From positions 1,588,445 through 1,652,444 of the forward strand of contig JAECYW010000018.1 of the NCBI GenBank assembly GCA_023014335.1: a stretch of DNA of 64,000 bases. Direction: 5' to 3'. A program made the position numbers and the translations under genes. The notes beneath the pieces were generated by a model, which was not told the DNA's origin, ran no database searches, and was given only the letters and a program-made list of their open reading frames with translations. The DNA is from Galerina marginata. Its lineage: Eukaryota > Basidiomycota > Agaricomycetes > Agaricales > Galerinaceae. Shown one piece after another: positions 32,531 through 46,255 of the stretch (the stretch's first letter is position 1; every line of letters starts with the position of its first letter).

Positions 32531-34048
32531 AGTGTGTGTTCGTTACGAGGGAGGAAATATAGGGGAGTTGAGAGCAAAATAGCGGAGGGCGACCTTTAAG
32601 GGCGACGGGGGTTGTGAGCAAACCTGGCTCGTCAACGAACGTATGATACGACTCATTTAAAGCGGAGCTTGGATTTAGGTCAACCAGTGCACGCGATATT
32701 AGGTAAGCGTGGGCATCGCCACCCGCCCATCCGGCTGACTCGCACCGCCTTGGATTGATTTTTGTTGGGCAGTGGGCATTGGGCGCGCACCGCCATGTGG
32801 GTGCGGTGGCGGATCACAGCTTTTACAGGAACCGTCATTTCTTCCTCCTTGGGCTGATTTAGTGAGTCTTGTTAACGTTGAGCGCCTCCCGTAGAGTATT
32901 CGAGTGGGCTACTTGGGTATACATTCTACCGCCCAAACGGTGTTTGCAATAGCAGATAATTGTCTCTGAGTCAGGTCTACTACGCCCTTGATTTCAAAGT
33001 CTAATAATCACGACGAATGACTCTTCTACCTCCAGTGGATCCCGACGGAAGCTGATCCACTGCTCTTCCGGTGGCAGTGATTACCCCGGCTCCGTACCCT
33101 CACACCCCCATATTCTCTCTCAAGTCAAAGAAGCATATGACGTATCTAAGCGACCACTCTCCCTTCACAGCTCTGTCATTTATCCCATAGGTATTCACTC
33201 TTTCGTTCCTTCAATTCCCGGGTGTTAAGATTGGCGCCGAAAGCAAGACGTATCTTGACGACAAATATAACTCACTGCACTTTCACAGAGTACATATGTG
33301 TCAATGCGGGTCATGGACGTCTATAAGTTTCCTCCAAATACTCAAGTAAAACTAAGAAAGCACTTGACCGGAATCTCCGACGCCGAGCCTATCCGAAAAA
33401 TAAAACAAACCACAATGATTATCTCGAGTGCATGGTCCCAGTCCCAAAATTCATTCGTGTTTTGTTGGTATTTCTACTAGACACTCACATCCAATTTCTG
33501 ACGATTCTGGACGATGAAGAGTCGAATGGCGCTTGGAGGAAAAATTAAAATGCGACGATGAGCAGTGGCTTTGTCAAAGGGCGAGAAAGCGCATGGATTC
33601 TGAAGCGTACAATTATATGAAGACTAGTAATTGGTACTCGAAGAGAGTTCTTGGCTGGTATTATAAACCCTTGAGCGACCGCACCACTTACTGACAACTC
33701 GAACTCAACCACCGGCCAATATCGCCTCGTAAGGTACTCTCTTTGCCTTGACAGCGTCAAGACCATGTCCGTCAATCGCATCGAAAATAGGCCGTGTTAC
33801 TCGCTTCAATCCCAGTTCTATGTAGCTCAAGGATTTAGTGTCGATATTCAACCCTTTGGGTATTTGAGACAGCGAAAAAAAGCGTAAAGAAAGTGTATTA
33901 TGCAATGAAAGACTTGACTAAAGAATGAATTGTTACCTAGACGCTCTAGATAACTCGACGGCAGACACTGCATTAAGGGTATACAGCTACGTAGAAATAA
34001 TCAGCCTCGACTTTAAGAAAGTTCAATAGACTCTTCAGATTTTTGTCT
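32531..34048. other. Intergenic between RHO1 and sedolisin
   Basis: RHO1 is read away from this stretch, so its promoter is here, with no clear TATA box. Short frames at 33298-33480 (+) and 33545-33905 (-) lack recognisable features. Confidence 0.45.
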
Positions 34049-36672
34049 TCACGGTAGTAAAGACCAAAGAGCAAGAAGCTTGGGGAAGTTCGGGGTACCA
34101 AGACCAGTAACAGGATCCCATCCAGGAACAGACGTAAAGCCCGCCGTCCCACATCCTTGGTTTCCACCAGACGTGATATCATTGAACGCGCTAGAGAACA
34201 GCTTAGAGTAAATCTGGGCAAAAAAACCGTTAGACGATCGAGAAAAAAAGCGAATAAAATTAGTCGACCAACCACTGGATTGATGAACCCGATAGGGTTT
34301 TTGCCTAAACTGATACGCGCGTCGTTGATCATGGTAAGGATGGCGCCGACGACGGGGGCTGAAGCGGAAGTGCCGAATACCAAGTTAAACTGGCCACCCA
34401 CCTGTTCATAGTTGAATTAGCAGAATGATGGTGGAATGAACGGAAAAGAACTCACTGCGACGGCGTAATTGGCGCTAAGGAAAAATTCATTCAGTCATGC
34501 TTGTAACGTTCAGGAGAAAAAAGAAATTACCCATTCGCCGAGATATCAGGGTATCCACGGCTCTAAATCGAACAACGATAAACACACAACAAGCAAAGAA
34601 CGAATCTTTCCACTACTCACAATGCCAGTCGAGTTCCAGATAGAAGCCGAGTAACTAGGTTTGTGTTTCTGCAGGTAATTATGAACGGCATCCTTCTGGT
34701 AGTCCGGAATAGAGAAGTAGTTGCTGAATCCCCCTCCGCTGAAGATGACCTGCTGGCAAGCGCTCTCCGGATCGGTGACCTTTGCGCCTGGATTGACCTG
34801 CGTGGCTCCGACAGAGGTGACGTATGGGCAGCCAGAAGGGAAAGCTGGTAGAAGATTGAGGATTATATGATCGTTTAACCAGAGAGAAGACGTACTGGGG
34901 TTGAACCTCGGAGCATTCTTAGATTGAGTTCCTGGAAGCAAAAAAATGTGTAAGAATATATAAAAAACGCGCTTCTGATGACGCTGCACATACCATCAGC
35001 ATTCAGGCAAACACCCGCGTTCCCTGTGGGCAATGAGTTAGTAGGGATAAGTAGATTCTGGAAGGGTTGACTTACCGGCGACACCGTTATCACCCGACGA
35101 GTAGACCACAGTGACACCCATAAGCCCAAGTTTCGCATACCTGAATACACGTAAGATAAGAGGTGAGTTGGAATAGGAGATGACGAAAAGACTTACTCTA
35201 AGCATTGTCGCGAGGCATAGAAGGGCGAGAGGTCGGCTTCGTTGTATCCATACGAGGTCGAAATGACGTTGGCGGGTTTGACAGTTCCACAATTCCCAGC
35301 TTGAATTTCCCAACCGAGTCAGCGCCGTATTTCTTTTCAGAACAAGATGGACAACTTACGGTATGTCCCATCCTGGGACGGATCGTCTCCGCCCTCGAAC
35401 GAACAATATTTTCCGTCTAGCGCGTCGAGGAAGTTGTTGAACGATGCACCTATAAAGAAGAGAACGTCAGCTGAATACCCGACGTCCAAGATAAAGCAGC
35501 AACGAACCTTGAGCCAAGTCTCCGACTTGATAAAGCGTAACCTCCTGCTTGGACCCAACGAGGTTTACGAGGTTCATACCGTATTGAAGGTCAAGATTCG
35601 ATTCACCATTGAAATTGAATCCGCGTTGAGTGGATTGAACCACACCTAATGGACGACCCAAACATAAGCTCACTGGGCAAAGGTAGGCAATCTTGAAACA
35701 AACCTCCAGCAATAGACACCAGCTTCGGGGATTTACCAACGAGGTCCTTCGAAAATTGAGCGTTGAAAAGATCAAGGTCGGACTGAACGTATGCCTGAGG
35801 TGTATATTCGACTTGAAATTGAAACACGATCAGCAGAACTCCTGAAGGAATGACAATTAAAACAACACACCAATTCCGTAAGAGTTTTTCGCCGCAGAGT
35901 GGGGTTGATATACGAGACCATATAACGCCCTCAAGCAGACTGGAGTAATGGTTTTATCACAATTCTTCAGGTCGGTGAAAAGATCTTTGACGGTGCCTGT
36001 GGTTTTCGGAGAGATTCCGACGCCAGGCATGCCAATTTTTCTCGCTGGTACAGATGAAACCCCGCGTTTCTGCAGGATCGCGTCGAAATGGATGGAAGGG
36101 CTGACGAGCTCGACGTGAGGGGAGACGTGTCCAGGAAGGTGATAAGCTTCGCAAGCTTGAAGTGAAGAAAGCATCGATGTCAGCCCAAGAAACGCGTGAG
36201 TACGGTGACGGTACAACATACCAATATGCTTGGCTCCTCCCTCGTGTTGATAAATATTATACTCCGTTCGCAAGAGTCGTTCCGCCTCCTCCACGGTCGC
36301 GTTCAAGTGGATCCAAACCTTGGAAGGAGAAACACGCAGCCTCGACGCGTCAATACCCGCGCCAACGAGCCAGGAATGAACAACATCGACAGTTTCGCTG
36401 GAAGGCGCGAACGTCTCAGCGATTTGCGCTGGGGCCCAGTGTCGACCATAGTTGGGCGAGTCAGGCTGAGAAACGTCGTGAAGAAACTCGTCGAGCTTGT
36501 CTAGATTCGACTGCCGAAGGCCGAATTGGAGAGGGAGGATCTCGGACGCGTCGAATCTGCGGAGCAATGACCATCCGGAAGGCAGCTGAGATCTCTTTCC
36601 GTGTAGGGTGTAGGGAGATAATCCTTGGGCGGCGGCACCCAGCGCAAGGAGTGCAAGGAACTTGGGGAGCAT
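34049..36672 (-). CDS. Sedolisin / tripeptidyl peptidase (S53), secreted
   Basis: A secreted acidic serine-carboxyl peptidase of MEROPS family S53. Exons (minus): 36672-36222, 36155-35871, 35811-35704, 35645-35508, 35449-35360, 35299-35197, 35140-35076, 35023-34994, 34931-34896, 34844-34621, 34562-34531, 34474-34456, 34401-34273, 34213-34049; 1,875 nt, 624 residues, every phase agreeing. The signal peptide is [17 protein letters not shown], followed by a pro-domain of about 190 residues. Catalytic residues are visible: Glu and Asp in [10 protein letters not shown], Asp in YSSGDNG, and Ser in FGTSASAPV. The Ca-site region DITSGG...[12 protein letters not shown] is near the end. It would feed on protein in acidified substrate. 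Exon 12 is only 19 nt. A TATA box (36720-36727) lies about 50 nt upstream. Confidence 0.95.
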
Positions 36673-37758
36673 GGCTGAAAACACGGCGACTACGACAAAG
36701 ACAACCAGTCCCCGTCGACCTTTATACAATTTTTGTTGATCAAAAAGCCCTGAATTACGTGGGACCCGAATTTGCAAGTTGACGAACGATTGAATGGCCG
36801 TTATGGTCCCTCTTAGGAATGGCGCGGTTTAGATGACGTGCTGGCCCGAAGAGAAGGTCGTCAGGTAATTGGAATCAACGAAATCGATACTTAGAACACT
36901 CATTTCGTCACTGGACCGCGACTCCAAAGCCCCGACTCCGCTGGCCCCAGGCCGCAGGCTTTCTTGCTGCGTCCTGGAATCCGTCATTGCGGTCTAAACA
37001 ACACTTCTAGCTCATTGATTGTAATGGACTGAGCGTTTGGTAACGAAAGCATGAGCGTGAAAGACAAGGAAAAGCAAAATGAACAATCGATCACAAGCTG
37101 ATCCGATTTGGGTGTTCTAAAAATAGAGTGGTGATCGGACGAGAATATAACTGTCTTATGTCGGGTTTTGGCCAACGGTTGTACTTCCTTGAGGCCTGTA
37201 ATTCGTCTTGTTCAATATGAAATAGGTATGAAAATTTTACCCGGGCAAAGATATAGACTGGAAACCATTTCTGATAACCCGGAGATGAACTAGTCTTAAT
37301 TGCTTGGCATATTGATAATTACGGTACTTAAAGTTGAGGGACTTTCAAGCCTTAGACCAGTTCTTGGGCGTAAAAGTCAAAATTCCAGGCGTCTTGATTA
37401 GTTTCGAATTCTTCAACACAGCGTTCTGTTCCGTAGAATCCCAACGTAAACTTTGGGTTCAGTATGCAACCGGCGCTTCTTACAACGAAATCACAGTCTG
37501 GAAATACTCATATAACACGGCAGCGAAACAAATGAAATAAACTCTTCTACAGCATAAATAAAGGCCTAACCACCCACGTATATATTGGTGTCACTACAAA
37601 TTTTGAAATAACAACCCAGGTAAAGATAAAATTAAGCTAAATTTGAAACTTGAACGACGAGGTTTGGTATAAATCCCGAAAAAAATATGGGAGATGATAT
37701 CTAGGACGGAGGGCTACGGGACTTATCAGGACCGACCGAAAGACCAGAAGTACAACGC
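36673..37758. other. Intergenic between sedolisin promoter and peroxidase 3' end
   Basis: The sedolisin promoter is at the left. A 68-codon frame on the plus strand at 37334-37540 has no support. Otherwise nothing is seen. Confidence 0.45.
36719..36727 (-). promoter_or_regulatory. TATA box of sedolisin gene
   Basis: TATAAAGG on the minus strand, about 50 nt before the ATG at 36672. Confidence 0.5.
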
Positions 37759-39760
<2,002 letters not shown>

Positions 39761-39830
39761 GCTAATTCTGGGAGGCGGGTATCCAATGAAGTGAATTGGG
39801 CTGCTGCTAAAATATGGGGCTTTCTTGAAG

Positions 39831-39841
39831 TCCTTTTATAC
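39831..39841 (-). promoter_or_regulatory. TATA box of peroxidase gene
   Basis: TATAAAAGGA on the minus strand, about 75 nt before the ATG at 39760. Confidence 0.55.
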
Positions 39842-41673
39842 CTGTTTTCGAGCCCCCTTTTTCCTGACATGGGAGTGTAACAAAGATTTCGAGGTTGCAA
39901 ATATCGATCGAGAGAAACTGCAGCGGACATTCCGGCAGACTGACGATTCTGCCGGAGGGAATCCGTTCGTCCGTGAGAACATAAAGACAGCAACTTCGAT
40001 CCTGAAATAGTCCACATCCGTGATCAAAGAGTTTCGACTTGCATTGATGATATACGAGGCCGACGGATAGAAGATCCCCTGGGCCGTTCATTCCGGAGGA
40101 TAAGTCGGCGACTCTAAAATCAGTAGCCGGAACTACCGATCTCGGTAAAGTCTTCAAGGGCTGGAAGACGATGTGACTTTATGATGTGTTCCATGTGCGG
40201 TTTCCAGTTGTGGAACGTCGAAGATGCTTGAATCTTACTTCTGTTGAAGATTACTTTCCACTTATATATTGGTCTTGATAAAGAGCGGAGTGCTCGATAA
40301 TATTAGATATATAAAAGCGGGACCCGACCGATAGTGGTTTCTCCACCGAGAGGAAAACGCAGGAAAACGTAGGGTGTTGCAAATTTTAAAGCGAATCAAA
40401 TCGAGGGACCTAAGGAGAAAGGTACTCTACCGAACCCATCATCAGTTTTGAGCGTGAAGCGCCTATTTCCGAACAATTGAAGTAGTCAGCGTGCCTTTTG
40501 ACCTAATGTTGAACGAAAAAGCGACGAGTTTGAGAGTCATTATCCTGAACAAAGGATTAGAAAACGCTCAGAGTCGAGCAACAAATCGAAGTGATTCGGG
40601 TATGGCGGGCATCGATGTTACACTAATGAGGAAGGGGGGCTATCAAGAAAATTCTCTGAAACACTTGGTTTCCCATTTAATTATTTACCTGTCTTACCCA
40701 TGGTCGACGCATCGACATTCTACTGCCAGGCAAGCAAGGTACCTGGAAAGAGTGTGCGTTTTCCCTGTCTGCCGCCACGATGCGTGTCAATGCGCCGAAT
40801 TAGGCTTTCCGGCGACATTGATAAAGAAATTTTGTGAGAACGCCAAATTCTTTGCACGGTTAGATAAGAAATACAGATATGAACAACTTCGACACAACGA
40901 AATAAGCGTCATATCGGAGCGTAAAAATCGTGAGAAGTCCAAATGCGCCATCTGGTTGATTCTGTTTGGGAAAATATGATCAGGTTTTATTACACGAAGG
41001 TCGATAAGGATTGATCTAACCTCATTAAGAAGTAAAGAACTTCACACCGACGGTACTCGTATATGCGGGTACTGGGAAATTCATCACGGGAGTAAGGCCT
41101 AATCAAACTGAACGTAGACCGTGTTGAGGAGAACGATTGTTCAAATACCCAGGACCTTCCTTGCATAGCGTCATCCAAAGAGACAGCCATTATTATGACC
41201 TTGTTCAGCAAATATCTTGTGGTTGAGGTCTTGGATATTCGCATTCCTTATTATCAAGGTAAGGGATAAATATCGGGGAATTAACTCCCGGAGCGTCAGG
41301 AAATCAAGAAAGAGATCAGTCCTTCGAATGGACGGCGGGATGAGGCCATCAATCCTCGCTAGCAGTAGAAGATAGACCTCATGCAAAATGCTTCGGGCAT
41401 TTGCAAACGTGCGATGAAACCAAGCCCGCTCTGTACCGAGAAATGGCGGGATGGGACTAAGAATTATCGGTGAATGGAGACGGCCCTACGAAGAGATCGC
41501 ATATACCATGGGTCTCATGAGAGTCAGTCTGTCATACCGCTTGGGCAATGCCTCGATCAAGCCGACGTCGCGATCGACTGTGCTACATCAACGAAGATTT
41601 TAATCATCATTTTACGGTCGATACAATGGGATCATAGTGATACTCAGCGCCAAAAAATGAAAATTACACGGCG

Positions 41674-41694
41674 CCTTGATCGTATAGATCAAGG
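41674..41694 (-). promoter_or_regulatory. 3'-UTR hairpin after GMC copy 2
   Basis: CCTTGATC / GATCAAGG, 8 bp, with a five-base loop, 24 nt after the stop of copy 2. Compared with copy 1, the eighth pair is C-G instead of T-A, so both sides changed together. Confidence 0.5.
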
Positions 41695-41718
41695 GAATGC
41701 GAATTTCATCCCCAGTGG

Positions 41719-43926
41719 TCAGGAAGAAACGCGGTTAGCGTCCTTGATCATGTCGGCAGCCCGTTCAGCTATTGCATAGGTCGGTGCTTGAGTATGGCCA
41801 GCGGGAACAAAAGGCTATCAAGCCCATATGGTTGAGCGAAAAGGACCCCTAAAGTGTAAGGTACAACATACCAAAACCGAGGCATCCACGATACGAACGC
41901 CAATGGCCTTCTTCAACCTTAGATCTGGATCGACAACACCAGTCTTCATGCCTTTCGGAGACATACTCGAAGTGCCAACAACGTGATATGCTGACCCTGT
42001 ATTTGCCCTGAGAAACGCGTCAATCTCAGCATCGCTGGATGTAATGGTCGGCTGAGATGGATTCGCGGGGCCGATGATATAGTCAGACCAAGCTGGAGCC
42101 GAGCTCAGTCGGAGGATGCTTCTGATAGCCTCACGAAGCAAAGGTACATCCGTCTTGGCAGTAAGCAGCCCAGCATCGATAATTGGAACATCAAAGGAAT
42201 TGGTCGAGTTGATTTTAACTGAACCTCGGGCAGATGATCCAGGAGTTAACAAGATGGCCGAGATGCTGAGGAAGTTCCCCGTCGGCGGTGTATTTCCCAG
42301 CAGATAATTCTAATATAAAAATAAAAGGTAAACGTTGCGCACGACTGTTTAAGAAATTAAATACGTACTGAGACGAAAATTTCGAAGTGTGGAGAATTTG
42401 GTCCCGAGGATGGGTTTGGGGACGAGTGGAAGATAGAGCTATTATCCGGCACGCGAACAAACCCGATATGCTGAGCAATACCATTGACGAACGGGCCTTC
42501 TTTCGTGGATTCCCAAGTCTGTATTTCCTCGGCTTGAAGACTGGAGTTGCGAAAGTACGCGTCGTAAGTCTCGTTCGAGTTCACAAGCCAAGCGAGGACG
42601 GTAAGCGGATGGTCGGAAAGATTCTCACCCACATCGCTCAAGTCAATGAGAGACGGAATCCCCAGGGATTTTAGCCTTTCCCCGTTCCCGATACCAGAAT
42701 TAAGTAGGATTTGTGGGGTGTTTATAGACCCAGCCGATACGATAACTTCTCGGCTAGCAGTTACCGTCCGCAATGGACCTGAAAGTGCGTAAGCATATAG
42801 ATGCTTCTCCATTATTCAACCACTAACCCTCTCTATTAACGCGGAACTCGGCTTTACGAAAAATCGGGACACCATTTTCGTTACCGGTTGGGAGGAGGCG
42901 GGATACTTGAGCGTTGAGAAGAATATGTAGATTTGATCGGTTACGAATGCTCGCCGACAGATAGCCAGCCGCTGAACTACTACGCGTCCCAGATGGTCCG
43001 TCAATTCCTGACTGCGACCAGCCTAATTTGAATGGTCAGGAAGCTCTTAAATTAGCAAAGGAAAAGCTTCACCAAAACCAAGGGGACTGCCTGAGTTGTC
43101 ATCGAGGTTGGGAACAAATTCGCCACGCAGTTGCTCGATTGCTAAGTTGAACCGGTTATCGATCACTGTGGGTGCCCCTGGTAAACTGACTGAGTGGAAA
43201 CCGTTAAACCCGTGGACAGATGGATTGAATTCGCCTGTTGTATTGTGACCATCTGAGGGCGGGGTGAATTTCTCGCTCTTCTTGAAATACGGGAACATAT
43301 TCTGCCATGACCAGCCTTTGTCACCCGTAACTCTAGCGTAACGGTCGAAATCCGCTTTCGATCCACGGGTATAAACCATGCAATCTATAGAGAATATTAA
43401 GTGCAACGGCAACTTGACAAAAAAAAACGATCCGTACTGACTGAGCTGGTACCACCCAGCACATATCCACGAGGGTAGGGGATAGATACACCATTCAAAC
43501 CTGGTTGAGGGACTGTCGTATAATTCCAATCCCATGGTGTCTGCGGTGCCGCACGGGTACATAGGAATGGGATTTCAATCTCCAGAACTCCGGTTTCACT
43601 GACGCACAAGATTGAACAAATATCATGAACTAGAAGGGGCTGAGCTCGTACCTGGCACCTGCTTCCAGCAACAAGACCTTCACAGCATGATCCTCAGTGA
43701 GTCGATTTGCTACAACGTTCCCCGCAGTACCACCTTAATCGACAAGGGAAAGAAATCGGTCATGCGAAGATATTGAATGCTTGCTAAACTCACCGCCAAC
43801 AATAATATAATCGTAGTTCGCCTTAATAGAGTCAAGGCTATTCAAAATGATACCTTGCGCAAGTCCGAAATATACGCTGGACGCGAGGAAACCGGTAGCA
43901 ACAGTCTTGAGCGAAGAACGGGGCAT
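41719..43926 (-). CDS. GMC oxidoreductase, copy 2 (aryl-alcohol-oxidase-like, AA3_2)
   Basis: Secreted FAD enzyme; such oxidases give H2O2, the co-substrate of the peroxidase gene 2 kb away. Exons (minus): 43926-43794, 43733-43652, 43598-43438, 43384-43073, 43022-42828, 42778-42369, 42309-41872, 41814-41719; 1,827 nt, 608 residues. The signal peptide is MPRSSLKTVATGFLASSVYFGLAQ. The FAD motif is YDYIIVGGGTAGNVVANRL, then GGTSSVN, SAGSINTPQILL, and the active-site histidines in YHVVGTSS and AGHTQA. The donor at 43437 (GTACGG) was chosen over the nearer GTCAGT because it gives the conserved SSVN. All exon lengths seen in copy 1 are the same here. Substrate (aryl alcohol, glucose or other) is not decided by sequence. 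Confidence 0.95.
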
Positions 43927-44766
43927 TGTGGGTTGGTGGCATTTGTGCCAGCTGTTGTCGCGCGGTTAAATACTCTACAGTTGCCTCATAGTTTGACAAA
44001 GTTCAGTATGTGAAGCCTTCGTAACGCATGTATGGTTCCTTCTCGTCAAGGACAGGTAATGAAAGAAGGAGTTTGCTGAGGAGTGAGAAGAACAAAGTCG
44101 TCGGCAATATGATGGTTCATGAAAAGCGAGTTGGTGATCTTCACACGCTCATTATGCGGCCCGGCACTGAGTACGGCGAGGATCAGGGGAACCAGATCTG
44201 CTGAAATTTGCCCTGAGTGTGCCTCGAGAGAATAGTCATTCCACAGCGACTCACGACGAGACTTCCTAAAAAGAAAAACCAATTCTGGCTATGTATTGGT
44301 GCGGAATAACGACGAGCTTAGGCTCAAGTCATAACTTCGTCCATAAATTTGGGGACTCAGAGAACAAGGGTTAGCTTCCTTGGACTCGGAGCCAGACCAT
44401 CGTCGACACTTTGACAGGTGGAAAGGTAGGGAGCAGGTGGGATTGATAGCTGCCAAACTCGCCAGATTCATTGCGGAAAATTATAGTGGATAAGCCTGTG
44501 CCTTTGTCGTAACGAAAGGGGAGGCGAGTCATCACTTTGCCATTCGAAATGTATCTCTGTCAGGAGGGTCACCGTAGTGCCAGAGTTTAAATGCACGTTC
44601 TTGCTGGAATGATAAAGAATACGTGTCACTACTGAAAGGAAAGGTTAATCACAAGGGGAATGACTCAGCGCAGCAGCACAGAGCAATAACGCACCACGCC
44701 CATAGCCATAAAACTTGTCTGTTTTCATGACAGGTTGCTGATGCACGGCGAAGATGGCAATGATAA
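43927..44766. other. Upstream of GMC copy 2; no clear gene
   Basis: It contains the copy 2 promoter region and, further right, a minus-strand frame (44282-44046) that reads smoothly (LVPLILAVLSAG) and a frame ending at 44645 (AYRSLIIIAIF). They may be 3' exons of the next gene, but I found no join that keeps frame. Confidence 0.35.
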
Positions 44767-45264
44767 TCAGTGACCGGTAGGCACCAGTCTGAGGGCGATG
44801 ATTGGAATACAAAACAAAACATGAAGAAGAGCTGACATTGGCGTCCGGATCATGATAGATGGATCGCAAGTTAGCTGGTCCGCGATGTACTCTTTTCGCT
44901 GTTCCCTGGAATTCTTGTATGGCTCGGTCCACATAAGTCTGGTAAGCTGCTGGAAAGCGTACTTACCAGTAAAACTGCGCCAGTTCATAATTGCAGAGCT
45001 TGCCTACATAACAGGAACGAAACAACTTGGATGTCATTTCAAGGAAAAACAGAAAAGATCACTTACAGCAGATAGAACCACGTTATCGCGTTTAGTGCCC
45101 GGAAAATCATCATTCCAGTTATCTTGCACGATCTGCGGTAATTTAAGATGCGCATTAACCCCAAACCATTCTGCTTCAATTAGACTGCAGGCAGACGGCC
45201 AGTAACACTGCCCAGCGATGGAAGAGTTCAAGCCAGCGTTGACACAAGGTGTCGTCTCGCCCAT
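44767..45264 (-). CDS. Hypothetical protein (144 aa, possibly part of a longer gene)
   Basis: Two exons (minus), 45264-45067 and 45003-44767, joined in phase by a 63-nt GTAAGTG...TATGTAG intron; 435 nt. The product starts MGETTPCVNAG and holds QCYWPSACSLIEAEW, QIVQDNWNDDFPG, NWRSFTG and EQRKEYIADQLTCDPS, then a hydrophobic end (LLHVLFCIPIIALRL). It reads like a genuine globular protein with four cysteines, but I cannot name its family. Coding-like pieces upstream (45590-45360) and downstream (44645-44800) suggest more exons. Confidence 0.45.
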
Positions 45265-46255
45265 AGAACAACAACCAGTAGTAGGTACTTATTAGATCCT
45301 AAGATACGCGTCAGCCGAAGCCAAAAAGACGGAAATTCGGAAGAAAACATACAGTCCAACAGCTTTTAGGAGCAGGTGGCAAACCAAGCTCGACTGTACA
45401 TCAGCTCATGATCAATAGAGTGCCGATTCAGAGGTTTGTCGGAAGTGCGACACTCCTGGGGGAAATGCGGATCATACGCATCCTGCGGTTTAGTTAACAA
45501 CACGGGAGTTTGGTCGACGGAAAGCGGTCGAAAGAACTGTGGAGATTGATGGACCATGGTCGGAGAGCCGTCCTCACGGATAGTCGGAACAAAGCAAGAA
45601 AGAAAACACAATAGACACCGAAGGCAGGTACGACAGGCGTATACTAAGCAAGTTCAGCCGGAAGGCCAAGTGTGCTAAGCCGTTTCATCGATGCAAAAGA
45701 TCGACCCAATGACGACGCACCGTATCATCTCACCTAGGAGTCCAAATCTGCCGCCAAACATTTGTAAGGAAAAAGGAGAGAGGAATTTACGTACAGAAAT
45801 GGCTTCTGGAAGTGGATGGTCAACAACCTCTGGGCTGTAAATTTCATAGTGGATGGGCTGCAGGTGGCAAAATGTCCATCGAATGCCAATTGAATGCTCT
45901 AGGTAATACCTGGGTGTAGTACTAGTAGTACCCAAGGATCGCGCAGAGCCTGTGTTTATATCAAGTCTAGTGCCGTTTTTATTCATGCAGAGTGTTTTAA
46001 TTAAAGTTTTGACGTCGTAAGGAACTGAAAACAGCGAAGAGAGCGGGAGGGAGACCGACGCGGCTGGGGGCAAAGCGGAAGAATCTCAATTTGATGGCTG
46101 TTGTAAGCAAGTTGTGTCAGAATCTTACCAAGTAACTGATGCGTGTACTAAAAAGGGATGCTGGCTGTGCCGATGTTTGTTCAAGTTGGGTTTTGACGAT
46201 TTCGTGGTTCATTTTTACCGCGATATAGGCGAAGTGTTCATCATCGTAGTTCTCT
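45265..46255. other. Between hypothetical gene and F-box gene
   Basis: Minus-strand pieces near 45590-45366 (VDQTPVLLTKPQDAYDPHFP) and 45920-45780 may be 5' exons of the gene to the left. The right end holds the F-box gene promoter. No clear TATA box. Confidence 0.35.

Larger units (their letters stand above)
39761..41718. other. Intergenic between peroxidase and GMC copy 2
   Basis: The peroxidase promoter is at the left. A plus-strand TATATAAAAG at 40308-40317 is followed by a frame with ATG at 40507 (about 157 codons, ends 40979), rich in Lys/Arg and without splice signals or recognisable motifs. I do not call it a gene. Confidence 0.4.

Noticed and set aside
40491..40979. 162-codon plus-strand frame between peroxidase and GMC copy 2
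   Set aside because: It has no recognisable motif, no splice support, unusual Lys/Arg-rich composition, and a start that is not ATG for the full length.
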